Source of the DNA: an uncultured Bacteroidales bacterium
GTDB lineage: Bacteria > Bacteroidota > Bacteroidia > Bacteroidales > Paludibacteraceae
NCBI GenBank assembly: GCA_902774185.1
Contig: CACYHE010000007.1
Location: 1-64,000, forward strand
Reading direction: 5' to 3'
DNA: 64,000 bases
Shown here: piece by piece, positions 18,199 through 27,179 of the stretch
How the letters are laid out: every line of letters starts with the position of its first letter
Position numbering within the stretch: position 1 is the first letter of the stretch
Notes under the pieces: generated by a model
What the model was told of the DNA's origin: nothing
Database searches by the model: none
Seen by the model: only the letters and a program-made list of their open reading frames with translations
Made by a program: the position numbers and the translations under genes

Positions 18199-19908
18199 AT
18201 GGTAGATTTACTCAAATATTTGCCGACGACCCGCAAAGAGACGGATCTGCGTGGCTGGGACGAAGTGGACATTGTCTTCTTCACCGGAGATGCGTATATA
18301 GATCATCCTTCTTTCGGTGCCGCCGTATTGGGTAGGGTACTGGAAGCGGCAGGTTATCGCGTAGCAATAGTTCCGCAACCCGACTGGCATGGAGACTATC
18401 GCGATTTTAAGAAGTTCGGTCGTCCCCGTCTTTATTTTGCAGTGTCAGCAGGCAGTATGGATTCGATGGTGAACCATTATACGGCGGCGAAACGGCGTCG
18501 TTCCGATGATGCTTATACGCCGGACGGTAGGGCCGGAGCTCGACCCGACTACTGCACCATCACCTATTGTAAGATCCTTAAGCAACTATACCCCGACGTG
18601 CCTATTGTCATCGGCGGTATCGAGGCTTCTATGCGTCGGCTCACCCATTATGACTACTGGCAGGACAAACTGATGCCGTCTATCTTAGTCGATTCCGGTG
18701 CCGACCTGCTTGTTTATGGCATGGGCGAACAAGCCATGACGGAGATCGCAGATCAATTATCAATTATCAATTATCAATTATCAATTCCTCACAATATCCC
18801 GCAGACGGCGTATCTGACTTCTGACAAATCGGAAATACCGAGTGATGCCATCATGCTGGCTTCGCATGAAGAGGCCCTTCGCGATAAACGCAAGCATGCT
18901 CAGAATTTCCGCTTGATGGAGATAGAGTCGAATAAGATCCATCAGACCACTTTAGTGCAACCGGTAGGCAAACAGTGGGTGGTGGTCAATCCTTCCTATC
19001 CCCCGATGTCGACGGAACAGTTGGATGCGATCTTCGACCTGCCGTTCCAATACATGCCGCATCCTAAATACAAAGACAAACGCATTCCGGCATACGACAT
19101 GATCAAATGGTCCGTGTGCATGCATCGTGGTTGTTTCGGCGGGTGCTCGTTCTGCACTATTTCTGCCCATCAAGGCAAACAGATCGTATCCCGTTCCAAA
19201 GCATCTATCTTACGACAGATAGAGCGACTCAGTCAGTTGCCGGACTGGCATGGGATCATCTCGGACTTAGGCGGACCCTCGGCGAACATGTATCAGATGC
19301 ACGGTAAGGACCTGTCCCTTTGTGAGAAATGTGCCCGACCGTCTTGTCTGCAACCGGCTATCTGCAAGAATCTCAACCAGGACTTCGGTCCCCTCTTGGA
19401 TATATACCGGACGGTGGATAAACTGCCGTACGTCAAGCATGCGTTTGTCGGTTCGGGTATCCGTTATGACCTGATGAGCGAAGAGTATGCGCGCCAACTC
19501 ATCACGCGCCATGTGTCCGGTCGTCTCAAAGTGGCACCCGAGCACAGTTCCGATAACGTGCTGCATATCATGCGCAAACCCAATTGGGCGAATTATTTGC
19601 GGTTCCGGGACTTGTTCCTGCGTATCAATAAGGAGGCGGGCTTGAACCAACAACTCATCCCCTATTTCATCTCCTCCCATCCGGGTTGCACCAAAAGGGA
19701 CATGTCGCTTTTGGCGGAGGAGACCAAACGTATGCATTACCGACCCGAACAGGTGCAGGATTTTACGCCTACACCGATGACGCTGTCCACTACGATGTTC
19801 TATACCGGTATCAATCCTTATACCGGTGAACCCGTCTATGTGGCACGTACACCCGAAGAGAAGAAACAACAAAACCAGTACTTTTTCTGGTATAAAAATA
19901 ACAAATGA
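18199..19908 (+). CDS. YgiQ-family radical SAM protein
   Basis: Member of the UPF0313/YgiQ family, of unknown reaction. The N-terminal segment (LKYLPTTRKETDLRGWDEVD) and GGIEASMRRLTHYDYW are diagnostic. The radical-SAM cluster ligands are in HRGCFGGCSFC. The C-terminal VQDFTPTPMTLST is also family-typical. The protein has 569 residues; bacterial YgiQ proteins are usually longer at the C-terminus, so this is a short form. A five-unit heptad array (18752-18786) is inserted in frame (QLSIINYQLSI) in a loop before the SAM motif. Another array follows at the 3' end and leads into the M23 gene. Confidence 0.9.
   Translation: MVDLLKYLPTTRKETDLRGWDEVDIVFFTGDAYIDHPSFGAAVLGRVLEAAGYRVAIVPQPDWHGDYRDFKKFGRPRLYFAVSAGSMDSMVNHYTAAKRRRSDDAYTPDGRAGARPDYCTITYCKILKQLYPDVPIVIGGIEASMRRLTHYDYWQDKLMPSILVDSGADLLVYGMGEQAMTEIADQLSIINYQLSIPHNIPQTAYLTSDKSEIPSDAIMLASHEEALRDKRKHAQNFRLMEIESNKIHQTTLVQPVGKQWVVVNPSYPPMSTEQLDAIFDLPFQYMPHPKYKDKRIPAYDMIKWSVCMHRGCFGGCSFCTISAHQGKQIVSRSKASILRQIERLSQLPDWHGIISDLGGPSANMYQMHGKDLSLCEKCARPSCLQPAICKNLNQDFGPLLDIYRTVDKLPYVKHAFVGSGIRYDLMSEEYARQLITRHVSGRLKVAPEHSSDNVLHIMRKPNWANYLRFRDLFLRINKEAGLNQQLIPYFISSHPGCTKRDMSLLAEETKRMHYRPEQVQDFTPTPMTLSTTMFYTGINPYTGEPVYVARTPEEKKQQNQYFFWYKNNK
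18752..18786. repeat. ATCAATT heptad array inside ygiQ
   Basis: Five perfect ATCAATT heptads preceded by GATC-GCA-GATC (18744-18754). The peptide read is DQLSIINYQLSI. Confidence 0.95.
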
Positions 19909-19928
19909 CCAATTACAAATAACAAATG
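19894..19928. repeat. Heptad array at the ygiQ-M23 junction
   Basis: AAAAATA, ACAAATG, ACCAATT, ACAAATA, ACAAATG. The array contains the ygiQ stop and the ATG of the next gene. A 5-bp hairpin (ACCAG/CTGGT, 19874-19891) lies just upstream. Confidence 0.8.
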
Positions 19929-20891
19929 GCAAAGAAGTATCGTATCAACCCGGAGACGCTGCAGTTAGAGCGTATCGAACACGGATTCCGATATTGGATC
20001 CGTCGTTCCGGAGGTTATATCATAGGAGGTATCTGTTTGGGAGTCATCTTCTTCTATGTCTTCCTCTATTTCTATCCCTCGCCAAGAGAAGCGTCCCTCA
20101 TGCAGTATAACCGTAACCTGACGGCGCAGATGGAGGTGTTGGAGAAACAGGTGGACCAGATGCAGATCATCATGGCGGATCTCTCCCAACGGGATGATAA
20201 CCTCTATCGTGCGATGTTAGGTGCCGAACCCATTCCGTTGACTGCCCGTATGGGAGCCTTGCAGCAGGTGTCTTACTACGACTCGCTGGCACGCATGTCC
20301 AATACCCAACTGGCAGCCGACCTGCAACGCAAGGTCGATATCTTGGAGAAAGAACTGTACGTACAGGCTCGTTCCTATGACGAGATACTGGAACTGGCGA
20401 AGAACCAGGAGATCCGTATGGAGAATATCCCGGCCATCCAACCGGTGCTTAACAAGGATCTCAAACGCATGGCGTCCGGTTACGGATGGCGAGTGGATCC
20501 TGTCTATCATATTCGCCGCTTCCATGAAGGTATGGATTTCTCGGCACCGGTTGGTACGGAGATCTTCGCTACCGGTAACGGTAAGGTCATCTATTCCGGT
20601 TGGAAACAAGGCTACGGTGAGACCGTGGAGATAGACCATGGTTTCAACTATACGACCCGTTATGCGCACTGCTCCAAACGAATCGCTAAAGTGGGACAGA
20701 ACGTCAAAAGAGGCGATGTCATTGCTTTGGTCGGCAATACCGGTAAATCAACCGGTCCGCACTTGCATTACGAGGTGCATTATCTGGGCAAGGCCATCGA
20801 CCCCCGTAACTTCTATTTCTATGACCTTAGTCCGGAGGACTACGACCGGATGGTGCAATTATCGTCTAATATGGGTAACATGATGGACTAA
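19926..20891 (+). CDS. M23-family peptidase (LytM-type), membrane-anchored
   Basis: Predicted peptidoglycan endopeptidase or its regulator. A short cytoplasmic N-terminus precedes one TM helix (residues about 33-53), a coiled-coil stretch (about 60-85) and a C-terminal LytM domain (about 180-300). The zinc ligands appear intact: HEGMD, then PHLHYEV with HxH. The protein has 321 residues. In Bacteroidota such proteins act on the cell wall during growth or division; the exact substrate is not shown by sequence. It is separated from ygiQ only by a word array, and a new promoter follows before cdd. Confidence 0.88.
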   Translation: MAKKYRINPETLQLERIEHGFRYWIRRSGGYIIGGICLGVIFFYVFLYFYPSPREASLMQYNRNLTAQMEVLEKQVDQMQIIMADLSQRDDNLYRAMLGAEPIPLTARMGALQQVSYYDSLARMSNTQLAADLQRKVDILEKELYVQARSYDEILELAKNQEIRMENIPAIQPVLNKDLKRMASGYGWRVDPVYHIRRFHEGMDFSAPVGTEIFATGNGKVIYSGWKQGYGETVEIDHGFNYTTRYAHCSKRIAKVGQNVKRGDVIALVGNTGKSTGPHLHYEVHYLGKAIDPRNFYFYDLSPEDYDRMVQLSSNMGNMMD

Positions 20892-20913
20892 ACGGCTAAA
20901 AATACGAATAAAT

Positions 20914-20944
20914 TTGCATAATTCAAAAAAAAGCAGTAATTTTG
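20914..20944 (+). promoter_or_regulatory. Promoter of cdd
   Basis: TTGC at 20914-20917, 19 bases, TAATTTTG at 20937-20944. The ATG at 20989 follows after a leader of about 40 bases. Confidence 0.85.
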
Positions 20945-20988
20945 CAGCCAATTTTAAATAATCGAAAATTATTTAACCTATCAATAGT

Positions 20989-21471
20989 ATGAAGGAATAC
21001 AATTTGACAACGAAGATGAAGTCCTATCAGTGGGATGAGTTAACCGACGAACAACGTGACGTGCTTACCATCGCCAAAGAGCAGGTAAAGCATAGTTATT
21101 GTCCGTACAGCCATTTTCATGTGGGAGCGGCAGCGAAACTGACCAACGGCGAAGTGATCCGGGGTTGTAATCAGGAGAACGCTGCGTATCCAAGCGGTCT
21201 CTGTGCCGAGCGTAGCGCTTTGTTCGCTGCCGGTGCACAATACCCCGAAGAGGCGGTTACCAAACTGGCGATAGCTTGTTTCACAGGCGGACATTTTACC
21301 AAGGAACCCGGTTCCCCTTGCGGTGCCTGCCGGCAGGTGATGTTGGAGACCGAGCACCGTTACGGCGGTAAGATGGAGGTGTTGCTCTACGGCGAAAACG
21401 AGATCTATGTCTTCGAGTCCGCAGCGGATTTGCTGCCCCTCATCTTCGTAAGCGAAAACTTAAAAGGCTAA
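20989..21471 (+). CDS. cdd: Cytidine deaminase
   Basis: Zinc enzyme converting cytidine and deoxycytidine to uridine forms in pyrimidine salvage. The catalytic motifs are present: CAERSALFAAG (zinc cysteine and proton-shuttling glutamate) and PCGACRQ (two zinc cysteines). Substrate-binding NQENAAYPSG precedes them. The 160-residue length suits the Bacteroidota form of this tetrameric enzyme. It has its own promoter. A word array separates it from the LptF/G gene, and no terminator is visible, so the downstream gene may be cotranscribed. Confidence 0.95.
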   Translation: MKEYNLTTKMKSYQWDELTDEQRDVLTIAKEQVKHSYCPYSHFHVGAAAKLTNGEVIRGCNQENAAYPSGLCAERSALFAAGAQYPEEAVTKLAIACFTGGHFTKEPGSPCGACRQVMLETEHRYGGKMEVLLYGENEIYVFESAADLLPLIFVSENLKG

Positions 21472-21472
21472 A

Positions 21473-21530
21473 CACAGACCGCTTCGCTGACAGAGCACAG
21501 AACACAGAACACAGAACACAGAACACAGAA
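21473..21530. repeat. ACAGAAC heptad array with a 28-base module shared with porT
   Basis: The first 28 bases (21473-21500) match 34351-34378 at 26 positions. Then come about five ACAGAAC heptads (21490-21530), ending at the ATG of the next gene. Confidence 0.9.
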
Positions 21531-23054
21531 ATGAAGATCATAAAGAAAATAGACATATATCTGCTCCGGAATTTTCTGGGGTTGTTTTTGGCTACGTTCT
21601 TTATTGCCATCTTCATCCTGCTCATGCAGTTCATGTGGATGCATGTCAACGACTTGGTGGGTAAAGGAATAGGGCTGGATGTCTTGGCAGAGTTCTTTAT
21701 CTATGCCACGGCTTCCGTCGTACCGCTTGCCCTGCCGTTGGCCATCCTGCTCAGTTCGTTGATCTCCTTCGGTAACCTGGCGGAGAAATTCGAATTGACC
21801 GCCATGAAGGCTGCCGGTATATCTCTCTTCCGCATCTTACGTCCTCTCGTGTTTGCGGTGTCGCTACTTAGCGTAGGCGCTTTCTATTTCAGCAATAACG
21901 TGCTGCCCAAATCGCAGGTCAAACTATGGGCGCTGATCTTCTCGCTTCGTCAGAAGAGTCCCGAACTGCAGATACCGGTTGGCGAGTTCTACGATGAGAT
22001 AAGCGGGTACAATATCTACGTCCGTAATAAAGCACGGAACGGAGACCTGCTTAACCTCATGATCTACGATTACTCTGCCGGTTTTGAGAATGCCAAGGTG
22101 ATGGTGGCGGATACGGGGCGTCTGAGTGCCAGTGCCGATAAGCTCTACCTTATGCTGGATATGTATAACGGCGAAGCGTTTGAGAACCTCAATCAGAAAC
22201 AGCAACGAGCAACGGGAAGTACCAAGCAGATTCCGTATCGACGGGAGACCTTCAGCCATAAGCGTATCATCATCGATTTCTCCACCGACTTCAACCGCTT
22301 TGACGAATCGATTCTGGATGACCAGCATGTGAGTAAGAACGTGGCGCAGTTGGCACATTCGATTGACTCGATGCGTACCATCTCCAAAGCCAAGAGTAGG
22401 GAGCAGAGCGATCAGATGTTAGCCGAGCGTTATTTCGGTAGAGAGCAGGCGAAGGATGTACAGATTCCTACTTCCGTCACTGAACAGGAACGGGAGTTGT
22501 ATAACATCGACTCGCTCTGGGCATCGCTCTCTGTGCTCAAGAAAAAGCAGGCTTATACTATCGCGCAGGAGAAAGCGCGTGCATACAAAGACCAGATCGA
22601 TTATAACGCCCTTATCCTGGATGACACCGGACGCTATATCCGTAAGCATGAGATAGAACTGTATCGTAAGTTCACCCTTGCTTTTGCTTGCCTTGTCTTC
22701 CTCTTCATCGGTGCTCCTTTGGGTACTATCATCCGCAAAGGCGGTTTGGGTGCACCTGTGGTGATATCCGTCATCCTGTTCATCATCTATTATATCATCG
22801 ATAACACGGGTTATAAGATGGCACGTGAAGCCTTATGGCCTTGCTGGGCAGGCATGTGGCTCAGTTCGTTCGTGCTGCTGCCTACCGGTATTTTCCTTAC
22901 CTACAAAGCGGCAACCGATTCACCGCTCTTTAACCCCGAGGCATGGACCATCAAAGCCAAACGTTTGTTTGTACGAATCAAGCATTATGAGAATCAACAC
23001 TATAGAAGAAGCATTAGACGACTTTCGTCAAGGAAAATTCGTCATCGTCGTTGA
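21531..23054 (+). CDS. LptF/LptG-family permease (YjgP/YjgQ)
   Basis: Inner-membrane component of the lipopolysaccharide export ABC transporter. It has three N-terminal TM helices (about 12-35, 55-80, 100-120), a periplasmic jellyroll-like region (about 130-390) and three C-terminal helices (about 391-470). [20 protein letters not shown] is the coupling-helix motif of this family. The 507-residue length is larger than the E. coli proteins because of the periplasmic part, as is usual in Bacteroidota. It could serve as LptF or LptG; the partner is not in the window. The last 68 bases overlap the start of ribBA in another frame. Confidence 0.9.
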   Translation: MKIIKKIDIYLLRNFLGLFLATFFIAIFILLMQFMWMHVNDLVGKGIGLDVLAEFFIYATASVVPLALPLAILLSSLISFGNLAEKFELTAMKAAGISLFRILRPLVFAVSLLSVGAFYFSNNVLPKSQVKLWALIFSLRQKSPELQIPVGEFYDEISGYNIYVRNKARNGDLLNLMIYDYSAGFENAKVMVADTGRLSASADKLYLMLDMYNGEAFENLNQKQQRATGSTKQIPYRRETFSHKRIIIDFSTDFNRFDESILDDQHVSKNVAQLAHSIDSMRTISKAKSREQSDQMLAERYFGREQAKDVQIPTSVTEQERELYNIDSLWASLSVLKKKQAYTIAQEKARAYKDQIDYNALILDDTGRYIRKHEIELYRKFTLAFACLVFLFIGAPLGTIIRKGGLGAPVVISVILFIIYYIIDNTGYKMAREALWPCWAGMWLSSFVLLPTGIFLTYKAATDSPLFNPEAWTIKAKRLFVRIKHYENQHYRRSIRRLSSRKIRHRR

Positions 23055-24237
23055 TGATGAGGATCGTGAGAACGAAGGCGATTTCATCATTTCGGCGGAG
23101 AAGATCACGCCCGAGAAAGTTAATTTTATGTTACAGCACGGTCGAGGCGTGTTGTGTTGCCCCATCACGGAGCAACGCTGTGCCGAATTGGACCTGATGC
23201 ACCAGGTGGCGAATAACACCTCTATGCTCGGTACGCCGTTCACTGTGACTGTTGATAAACTGGAAGGTTGTACCACCGGTGTCTCTGCTGCAGACAGAGC
23301 GGCTACGATCCGGGCATTGGCGGATCCCGCATCCAAACCCGAGACCTTCGGTCGTCCGGGACATATCAACCCGCTTTATGCCAAGGCGGGAGGCGTACTC
23401 CAACGTGCCGGACATACCGAAGCCGGTGTCGATCTGGCGCGTCTTGCCGGATTACAACCCGCTGCTGCACTCATCGAGATCATGAATGCAGACGGTACGA
23501 TGGCACGCATGCCCCAACTGCAAGAGGTCGCCAAAGAGTTCAAGCTCAAGATCATCACCATCAAGGACCTCATCGCCTATCGGTTGGAGCATTCGGATAA
23601 ATCGGATTATTCGGATTATTCCGATTATTCCGAATCGACCGGAACTCTTATTGAAAAAGGCGAAACCGTCTTCCTGCCTACGCAGCACGGCGAGTTCATG
23701 TTAACGCCCTTCCGGGATCTGACAACGGGACTGGAACATGTGGCGCTTACCAAAGGCGAGTGGTCCGAAGACGAACCCGTTCTGTGTCGGGTGCACTCCA
23801 GTTGTATGACCGGCGATATCTTCGGTTCCCAACGATGCGAGTGCGGTGAGCAACTCAACAAAGCGATGCAGATGATCCAGGCCGAAGGCAAGGGCATCAT
23901 CGTCTATATGAACCAAGAGGGACGTGGTATAGGCCTTATGAATAAAATACGCGCGTATAAGCTTCAAGAACAGGGAGACGACACCGTGGAGGCGAATATC
24001 CACCTCGGTTTCCGTCCCGACGAACGGGATTACGGCGTCGGCGCACAGATCCTGCGGGAGATGGGAACTTGCAAACTAAGACTGATGACCAATAATCCGG
24101 TTAAAAGGGTAGGATTAGAGAGCTACGGTATCGAAATCGTTGAGAATGTGCCGATTGAGATCGCTCCTAACCGCTGGAATGAACGCTATATGCGTACTAA
24201 AAAAGAGAAAATGCACCACGATTTACGCCTCGTTTGA
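22987..24237 (+). CDS. ribBA: Bifunctional DHBP synthase / GTP cyclohydrolase II
   Basis: Catalyses two first steps of riboflavin synthesis: ribulose-5-phosphate to dihydroxybutanone phosphate (N-terminal half, [11 protein letters not shown] and [11 protein letters not shown]) and GTP opening (C-terminal half, zinc ligands in [18 protein letters not shown] and GRGIGLMNK). The start is ATG 22987, where the RibB domain begins ([13 protein letters not shown]); the frame is open upstream, but that part lies inside the LptF/G gene. The 416-residue length is standard. The linker between the two domains carries a 45-base palindromic 9-mer array (23591-23635), read as [14 protein letters not shown]. 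The second flavin gene, ribF, lies at 31363. Confidence 0.95.
   Translation: MRINTIEEALDDFRQGKFVIVVDDEDRENEGDFIISAEKITPEKVNFMLQHGRGVLCCPITEQRCAELDLMHQVANNTSMLGTPFTVTVDKLEGCTTGVSAADRAATIRALADPASKPETFGRPGHINPLYAKAGGVLQRAGHTEAGVDLARLAGLQPAAALIEIMNADGTMARMPQLQEVAKEFKLKIITIKDLIAYRLEHSDKSDYSDYSDYSESTGTLIEKGETVFLPTQHGEFMLTPFRDLTTGLEHVALTKGEWSEDEPVLCRVHSSCMTGDIFGSQRCECGEQLNKAMQMIQAEGKGIIVYMNQEGRGIGLMNKIRAYKLQEQGDDTVEANIHLGFRPDERDYGVGAQILREMGTCKLRLMTNNPVKRVGLESYGIEIVENVPIEIAPNRWNERYMRTKKEKMHHDLRLV
23591..23635. repeat. Palindromic 9-mer array in the ribBA linker
   Basis: Five 9-mers: ATTCGGATA, AATCGGATT, ATTCGGATT, ATTCCGATT, ATTCCGAAT. The whole 45 bases form an imperfect inverted repeat. Confidence 0.9.
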
Positions 24238-24241
24238 CAGT

Positions 24242-24257
24242 TTGGCACGGTTTTTGG
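24242..24257 (+). promoter_or_regulatory. Candidate sigma-54 promoter
   Basis: TTGGCACG (24242-24249), four bases, then TTGG (24254-24257) matches the -24/-12 consensus TTGGCACG-N4-TTGC at all but the final C. The ATG of the exported repeat protein is 80 bases downstream. Confidence 0.5.
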
Positions 24258-24261
24258 GAGA

Positions 24262-24315
24262 TAACTAGCAAATCTAGAAAATATAGAATATCTAGAGTAT
24301 CTAGAACATATAGTT
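24262..24315. repeat. 9-mer array upstream of the exported repeat protein
   Basis: About six 9-mers of the type TATCTAGAA / AATATAGAA fill the leader between the candidate sigma-54 promoter and the start codon. Confidence 0.85.
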
Positions 24316-24337
24316 AACAATTAAAAACATCACAACA

Positions 24338-25633
24338 ATGAAAAAATTAACTACACTTCTGATGGCGCTGATGCTCATGAGTACCGCGCTTTGGGCAGAC
24401 CAAACGGTTACCGTTTCTGCCAACAGTTCTGACGTATCGGAAGGACTCGATCTGAAGGTTGTAGCTAAACTGTTCGCAGAGGCTAAGAACCTGGAGGAGT
24501 TCGAGATGATGCTCAACAACCCTGACAGCGCGTTCTGTAATCTCGATCTCAACGGAGACGGACAAGTAGATTACTTGCGCGTAGTAGAAACCGGTGAAGG
24601 CAATAAGCGCTTAATCGTTCTCCAGGCCGTTCTTGCGAAAGATATATACCAGGATGTAGCCTCGATATACGTTGAGCGCAACGAGAAGAAAGAGGTTTCC
24701 GTTCAGGTAATAGGTGACGAGTACGTTTATGGTACCAACTATATCATAGAGCCTGTTTACGTTTACCGTCCGGTAATATACGATTGGTTCTGGTCAGACG
24801 CTTGGTACGCATGGAACAGTCCTTGGTATTGGGGTTATTACCCGAGTTGGTGGTACGTACATAGTTGCTGGTCGTATGACTGGTACTGGCATCATTGCTA
24901 CGCTTTCCATCATCACCACCACCACTATTGCTCTTTCCGTTACGGACATCATCCGCGTCATGGCTACCACGACATGCATCGCCACGTATCGCATCGCGAA
25001 TATGCAGCAGCGCATCCGGATCGTTCGTTCGAGCGTCGTAACAGCGGTTACACCAACGCTCGTCAAGTTTATACTTCACGTAGTGTAAGAGCTTCGCAAG
25101 GCTCATCTGCTCGCAGCAGTTACGGTAGTACGCATACGGCAGCTGCACGCAACAACAGTGGTTCGGCTCGCTCTTCGAGCAGCGCAACGAGTACGCGCAG
25201 TAGCAGTGCAAACACCCGTAGCAGCGCAAGCAGTTCGGCAAGTACCCGCAGCAGTAGCAGTTCGACCCGCTCTTCGAGTAGCGCAACGAGTACGCGCAGT
25301 AGCAGTGCAAGCACCCGTAGCAGCGCAAGCAGTTCGGCAAGTACCCGCAGTAGCAGCAGTTCCACTCGCTCTTCGAGCAGTGCAACGAGTACGCGAAGTA
25401 GCGGTACCAGTACGCGCAGTAGCGGTACGGCAACGCGCAGTAGCAGTGCTTCCACTTACAGCGGATCAAGCACCCGCAGCAGCGGTTCGGCAACGCGCAG
25501 CAGTGGTTCGACCTACAGTGGTTCAAGTACGCGCAGTAGCGGTTCGACCTACAGCGGTTCCAGCTCACGAGGTGGCGGAGCAAGCTCCTCAAGCAGTCGC
25601 TCCGGTGGCGGCGGAGGAAGCGTTCGCAGATAA
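24338..25633 (+). CDS. Exported protein with Trp/His-rich centre and Ser/Arg-rich repeats
   Basis: I do not recognise a function. The 431 residues have a signal peptide (about 1-20, cut after ALWA), a folded N-terminal region (about 21-145) with an EF-hand-like calcium loop DLNGDGQVDY, and a striking aromatic stretch (about 145-205) rich in Trp and Tyr, followed by six consecutive His and many more. The last 180 residues are almost only Ser, Thr, Arg, Ala and Gly, built from imperfect 99-base repeats. Similar exported EF-hand plus aromatic-rich proteins occur in Bacteroidota. Metal binding through the His/Trp region and an extended surface tail are inferences. It has a candidate sigma-54 promoter and its own terminator, so it is a single-gene unit. 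Confidence 0.8.
   Translation: MKKLTTLLMALMLMSTALWADQTVTVSANSSDVSEGLDLKVVAKLFAEAKNLEEFEMMLNNPDSAFCNLDLNGDGQVDYLRVVETGEGNKRLIVLQAVLAKDIYQDVASIYVERNEKKEVSVQVIGDEYVYGTNYIIEPVYVYRPVIYDWFWSDAWYAWNSPWYWGYYPSWWYVHSCWSYDWYWHHCYAFHHHHHHYCSFRYGHHPRHGYHDMHRHVSHREYAAAHPDRSFERRNSGYTNARQVYTSRSVRASQGSSARSSYGSTHTAAARNNSGSARSSSSATSTRSSSANTRSSASSSASTRSSSSSTRSSSSATSTRSSSASTRSSASSSASTRSSSSSTRSSSSATSTRSSGTSTRSSGTATRSSSASTYSGSSTRSSGSATRSSGSTYSGSSTRSSGSTYSGSSSRGGGASSSSSRSGGGGGSVRR
25171..25467 (+). repeat. 99-base tandem repeats in the Ser/Arg-rich tail
   Basis: Copies begin at 25171, 25270 and 25369 (period exactly 99 bases, 33 codons); the third diverges after about 30 bases. Smaller RSS(S/G) units lie within and after it. 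Confidence 0.85.
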
Positions 25634-25636
25634 AAG

Positions 25637-25666
25637 AAAAGGGTGGTCATCGACCATCCTTTTTTT
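25637..25666 (+). terminator. Rho-independent terminator
   Basis: A 12-base stem (25637-25648 with 25652-25663, one wobble pair) with loop ATC lies 4 bases after the stop codon and ends in a run of T. Confidence 0.9.
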
Positions 25667-25670
25667 GTTT

Positions 25671-25746
25671 GAGGTTGTTTGAGATTGTTTGAGGTTGTTT
25701 GAGATGGTTAACGATTTCAAACCTTCAAACCTTCAAACGATTTCAA
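25671..25746. repeat. 10-mer and 8-mer word arrays before the aspA 3' end
   Basis: Four 10-mers of GAGGTTGTTT type are followed by ACCTTCAA 8-mers bracketed by two copies of ACGATTTCAAAC. The 8-mer also occurs at 37403-37426. Confidence 0.8.
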
Positions 25747-25750
25747 ACTA

Positions 25751-27175
25751 TCAATGCGCAGCCAACATATTCTTCGGATCGAGTAACTCGTCCAGTTGCT
25801 CCTTGCTCAGGATACCGTGTTCCAGTACGAGGTTATACACACTCTTGCCGGTTGCCAGCGCCTCTTTGGCGATCTCTGTCGATTTTTTGTATCCGATAAC
25901 CGGGTTCAGCGCCGTCACGATACCGATCGAGTGCTTAACGGTCTCTAAGTTATGCTCACGGTTGAGGGTGATACCGTCGATACATTTCTCACGCAGGATA
26001 CGCATCACGTTACGCAGCCAGGTGACGGACTCGAAGATACACTCGGTGATGATAGGTTCCATCACGTTCAGTTGCAACTGTCCGGCTTCGGAAGCGAAGG
26101 TGACAGCTGTGTCGTTACCGATCACTTTGAAGCATACTTGGTTCGTCAGTTCCGGAATAACAGGGTTCACCTTACCCGGCATGATCGAACTACCCGGAGC
26201 CATCGGCGGCAGATTGATCTCATGCAAACCGCAGCGGGGACCGGAAGCCATCAGACGTAAGTCGTTACACATCTTGCTGAGTTTAACCGCCAGACGTTTG
26301 AGCGAAGCGGAGTAACTGACATACGCACCCGTATCCGGAGTGGCTTCTACCAGGTCACTTGCCAGTTGGAACGGTTCGCCGGTCAGTTCGCATAGTTTCC
26401 GGATGCACAGTTCGGCGTATCCGGCAGTAGCATTGATACCGGTACCGATGGCTGTACCACCCATGTTGATCTCATAGAGCAAACGTACGTTACGCTCCAG
26501 GTTAGCAATCTCTTCTTCCAGGTTCGTAGCGAAGGCGTGGAACTCCTGACCGCTCGTCATCGGAACGGCGTCTTGCAACTGAGTACGCCCCATCTTGATG
26601 GAATCGCTGAACTCATCGCCTTTCTTACGCAGCGATGCGATCAACTCTTTCAACTCTGCTTCCAGACCTTTGTTCATGCGGATGAAAGCATAGCGGAAAG
26701 CGGAAGGGTAGGCGTCGTTGGTACTCTGGGCACAGTTCACATGGTCGTTCGGCGAGCAGTACTGATACTGACCGCGCAGGTAACCCATGATCTCCAGCGC
26801 ACGGTTGGCGATCACCTCATTGGCGTTCATGTTAACCGTCGTGCCGGCACCGCCTTGTATCATGTCCGTCGGGAACTGGTCATGCATCTTACCGTCAATG
26901 ATCTCCCGGCAAGCCTGTGCAATGGCTTCGTAGATCTCATCGTTGATGACGCCCAAGTCATGGTTCGCTTCCACGGCAGCCAACTTGATATACGCCATGG
27001 CGATGATATACTCCGGAAAATCCGACATCTTCAGGTTCGACACCTGATAGTTATTCAATCCGCGTTGGGTCTGGATACCGTAATACACATCTACAGGCAC
27101 TTCCAGTTCACCTAACAAATCCGATTCAACACGATGCAGTTGAATACCTTTGGGAGTAATAAATGATGTTTCCAT
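25751..27175 (-). CDS. aspA: Aspartate ammonia-lyase
   Basis: Reversibly splits L-aspartate into fumarate and ammonia. The fumarase/aspartase signature GSSIMPGKVNP is intact, with the substrate-binding GGTAIGTG and the TGIN segment upstream. The protein has 474 residues, the normal length. It is the last gene of the minus-strand operon cdsA - acyltransferase - GT2 - ftsY - aspA and starts 4 bases after the ftsY stop. The aspartase/fumarase distinction rests on overall similarity to AspA (for example the N-terminal VESDLLGELEVP), so it is likely but not proven. Confidence 0.93.
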   Translation of the reverse strand: METSFITPKGIQLHRVESDLLGELEVPVDVYYGIQTQRGLNNYQVSNLKMSDFPEYIIAMAYIKLAAVEANHDLGVINDEIYEAIAQACREIIDGKMHDQFPTDMIQGGAGTTVNMNANEVIANRALEIMGYLRGQYQYCSPNDHVNCAQSTNDAYPSAFRYAFIRMNKGLEAELKELIASLRKKGDEFSDSIKMGRTQLQDAVPMTSGQEFHAFATNLEEEIANLERNVRLLYEINMGGTAIGTGINATAGYAELCIRKLCELTGEPFQLASDLVEATPDTGAYVSYSASLKRLAVKLSKMCNDLRLMASGPRCGLHEINLPPMAPGSSIMPGKVNPVIPELTNQVCFKVIGNDTAVTFASEAGQLQLNVMEPIITECIFESVTWLRNVMRILREKCIDGITLNREHNLETVKHSIGIVTALNPVIGYKKSTEIAKEALATGKSVYNLVLEHGILSKEQLDELLDPKNMLAAH

Positions 27176-27179
27176 ATGA

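Noticed and set aside
24744..25592. 282-codon antisense frame over the Ser/Arg-rich repeat protein, rich in Cys and Arg
   Set aside because: The repeats keep all frames open by composition; the sense frame has a signal peptide, a promoter candidate and a terminator.
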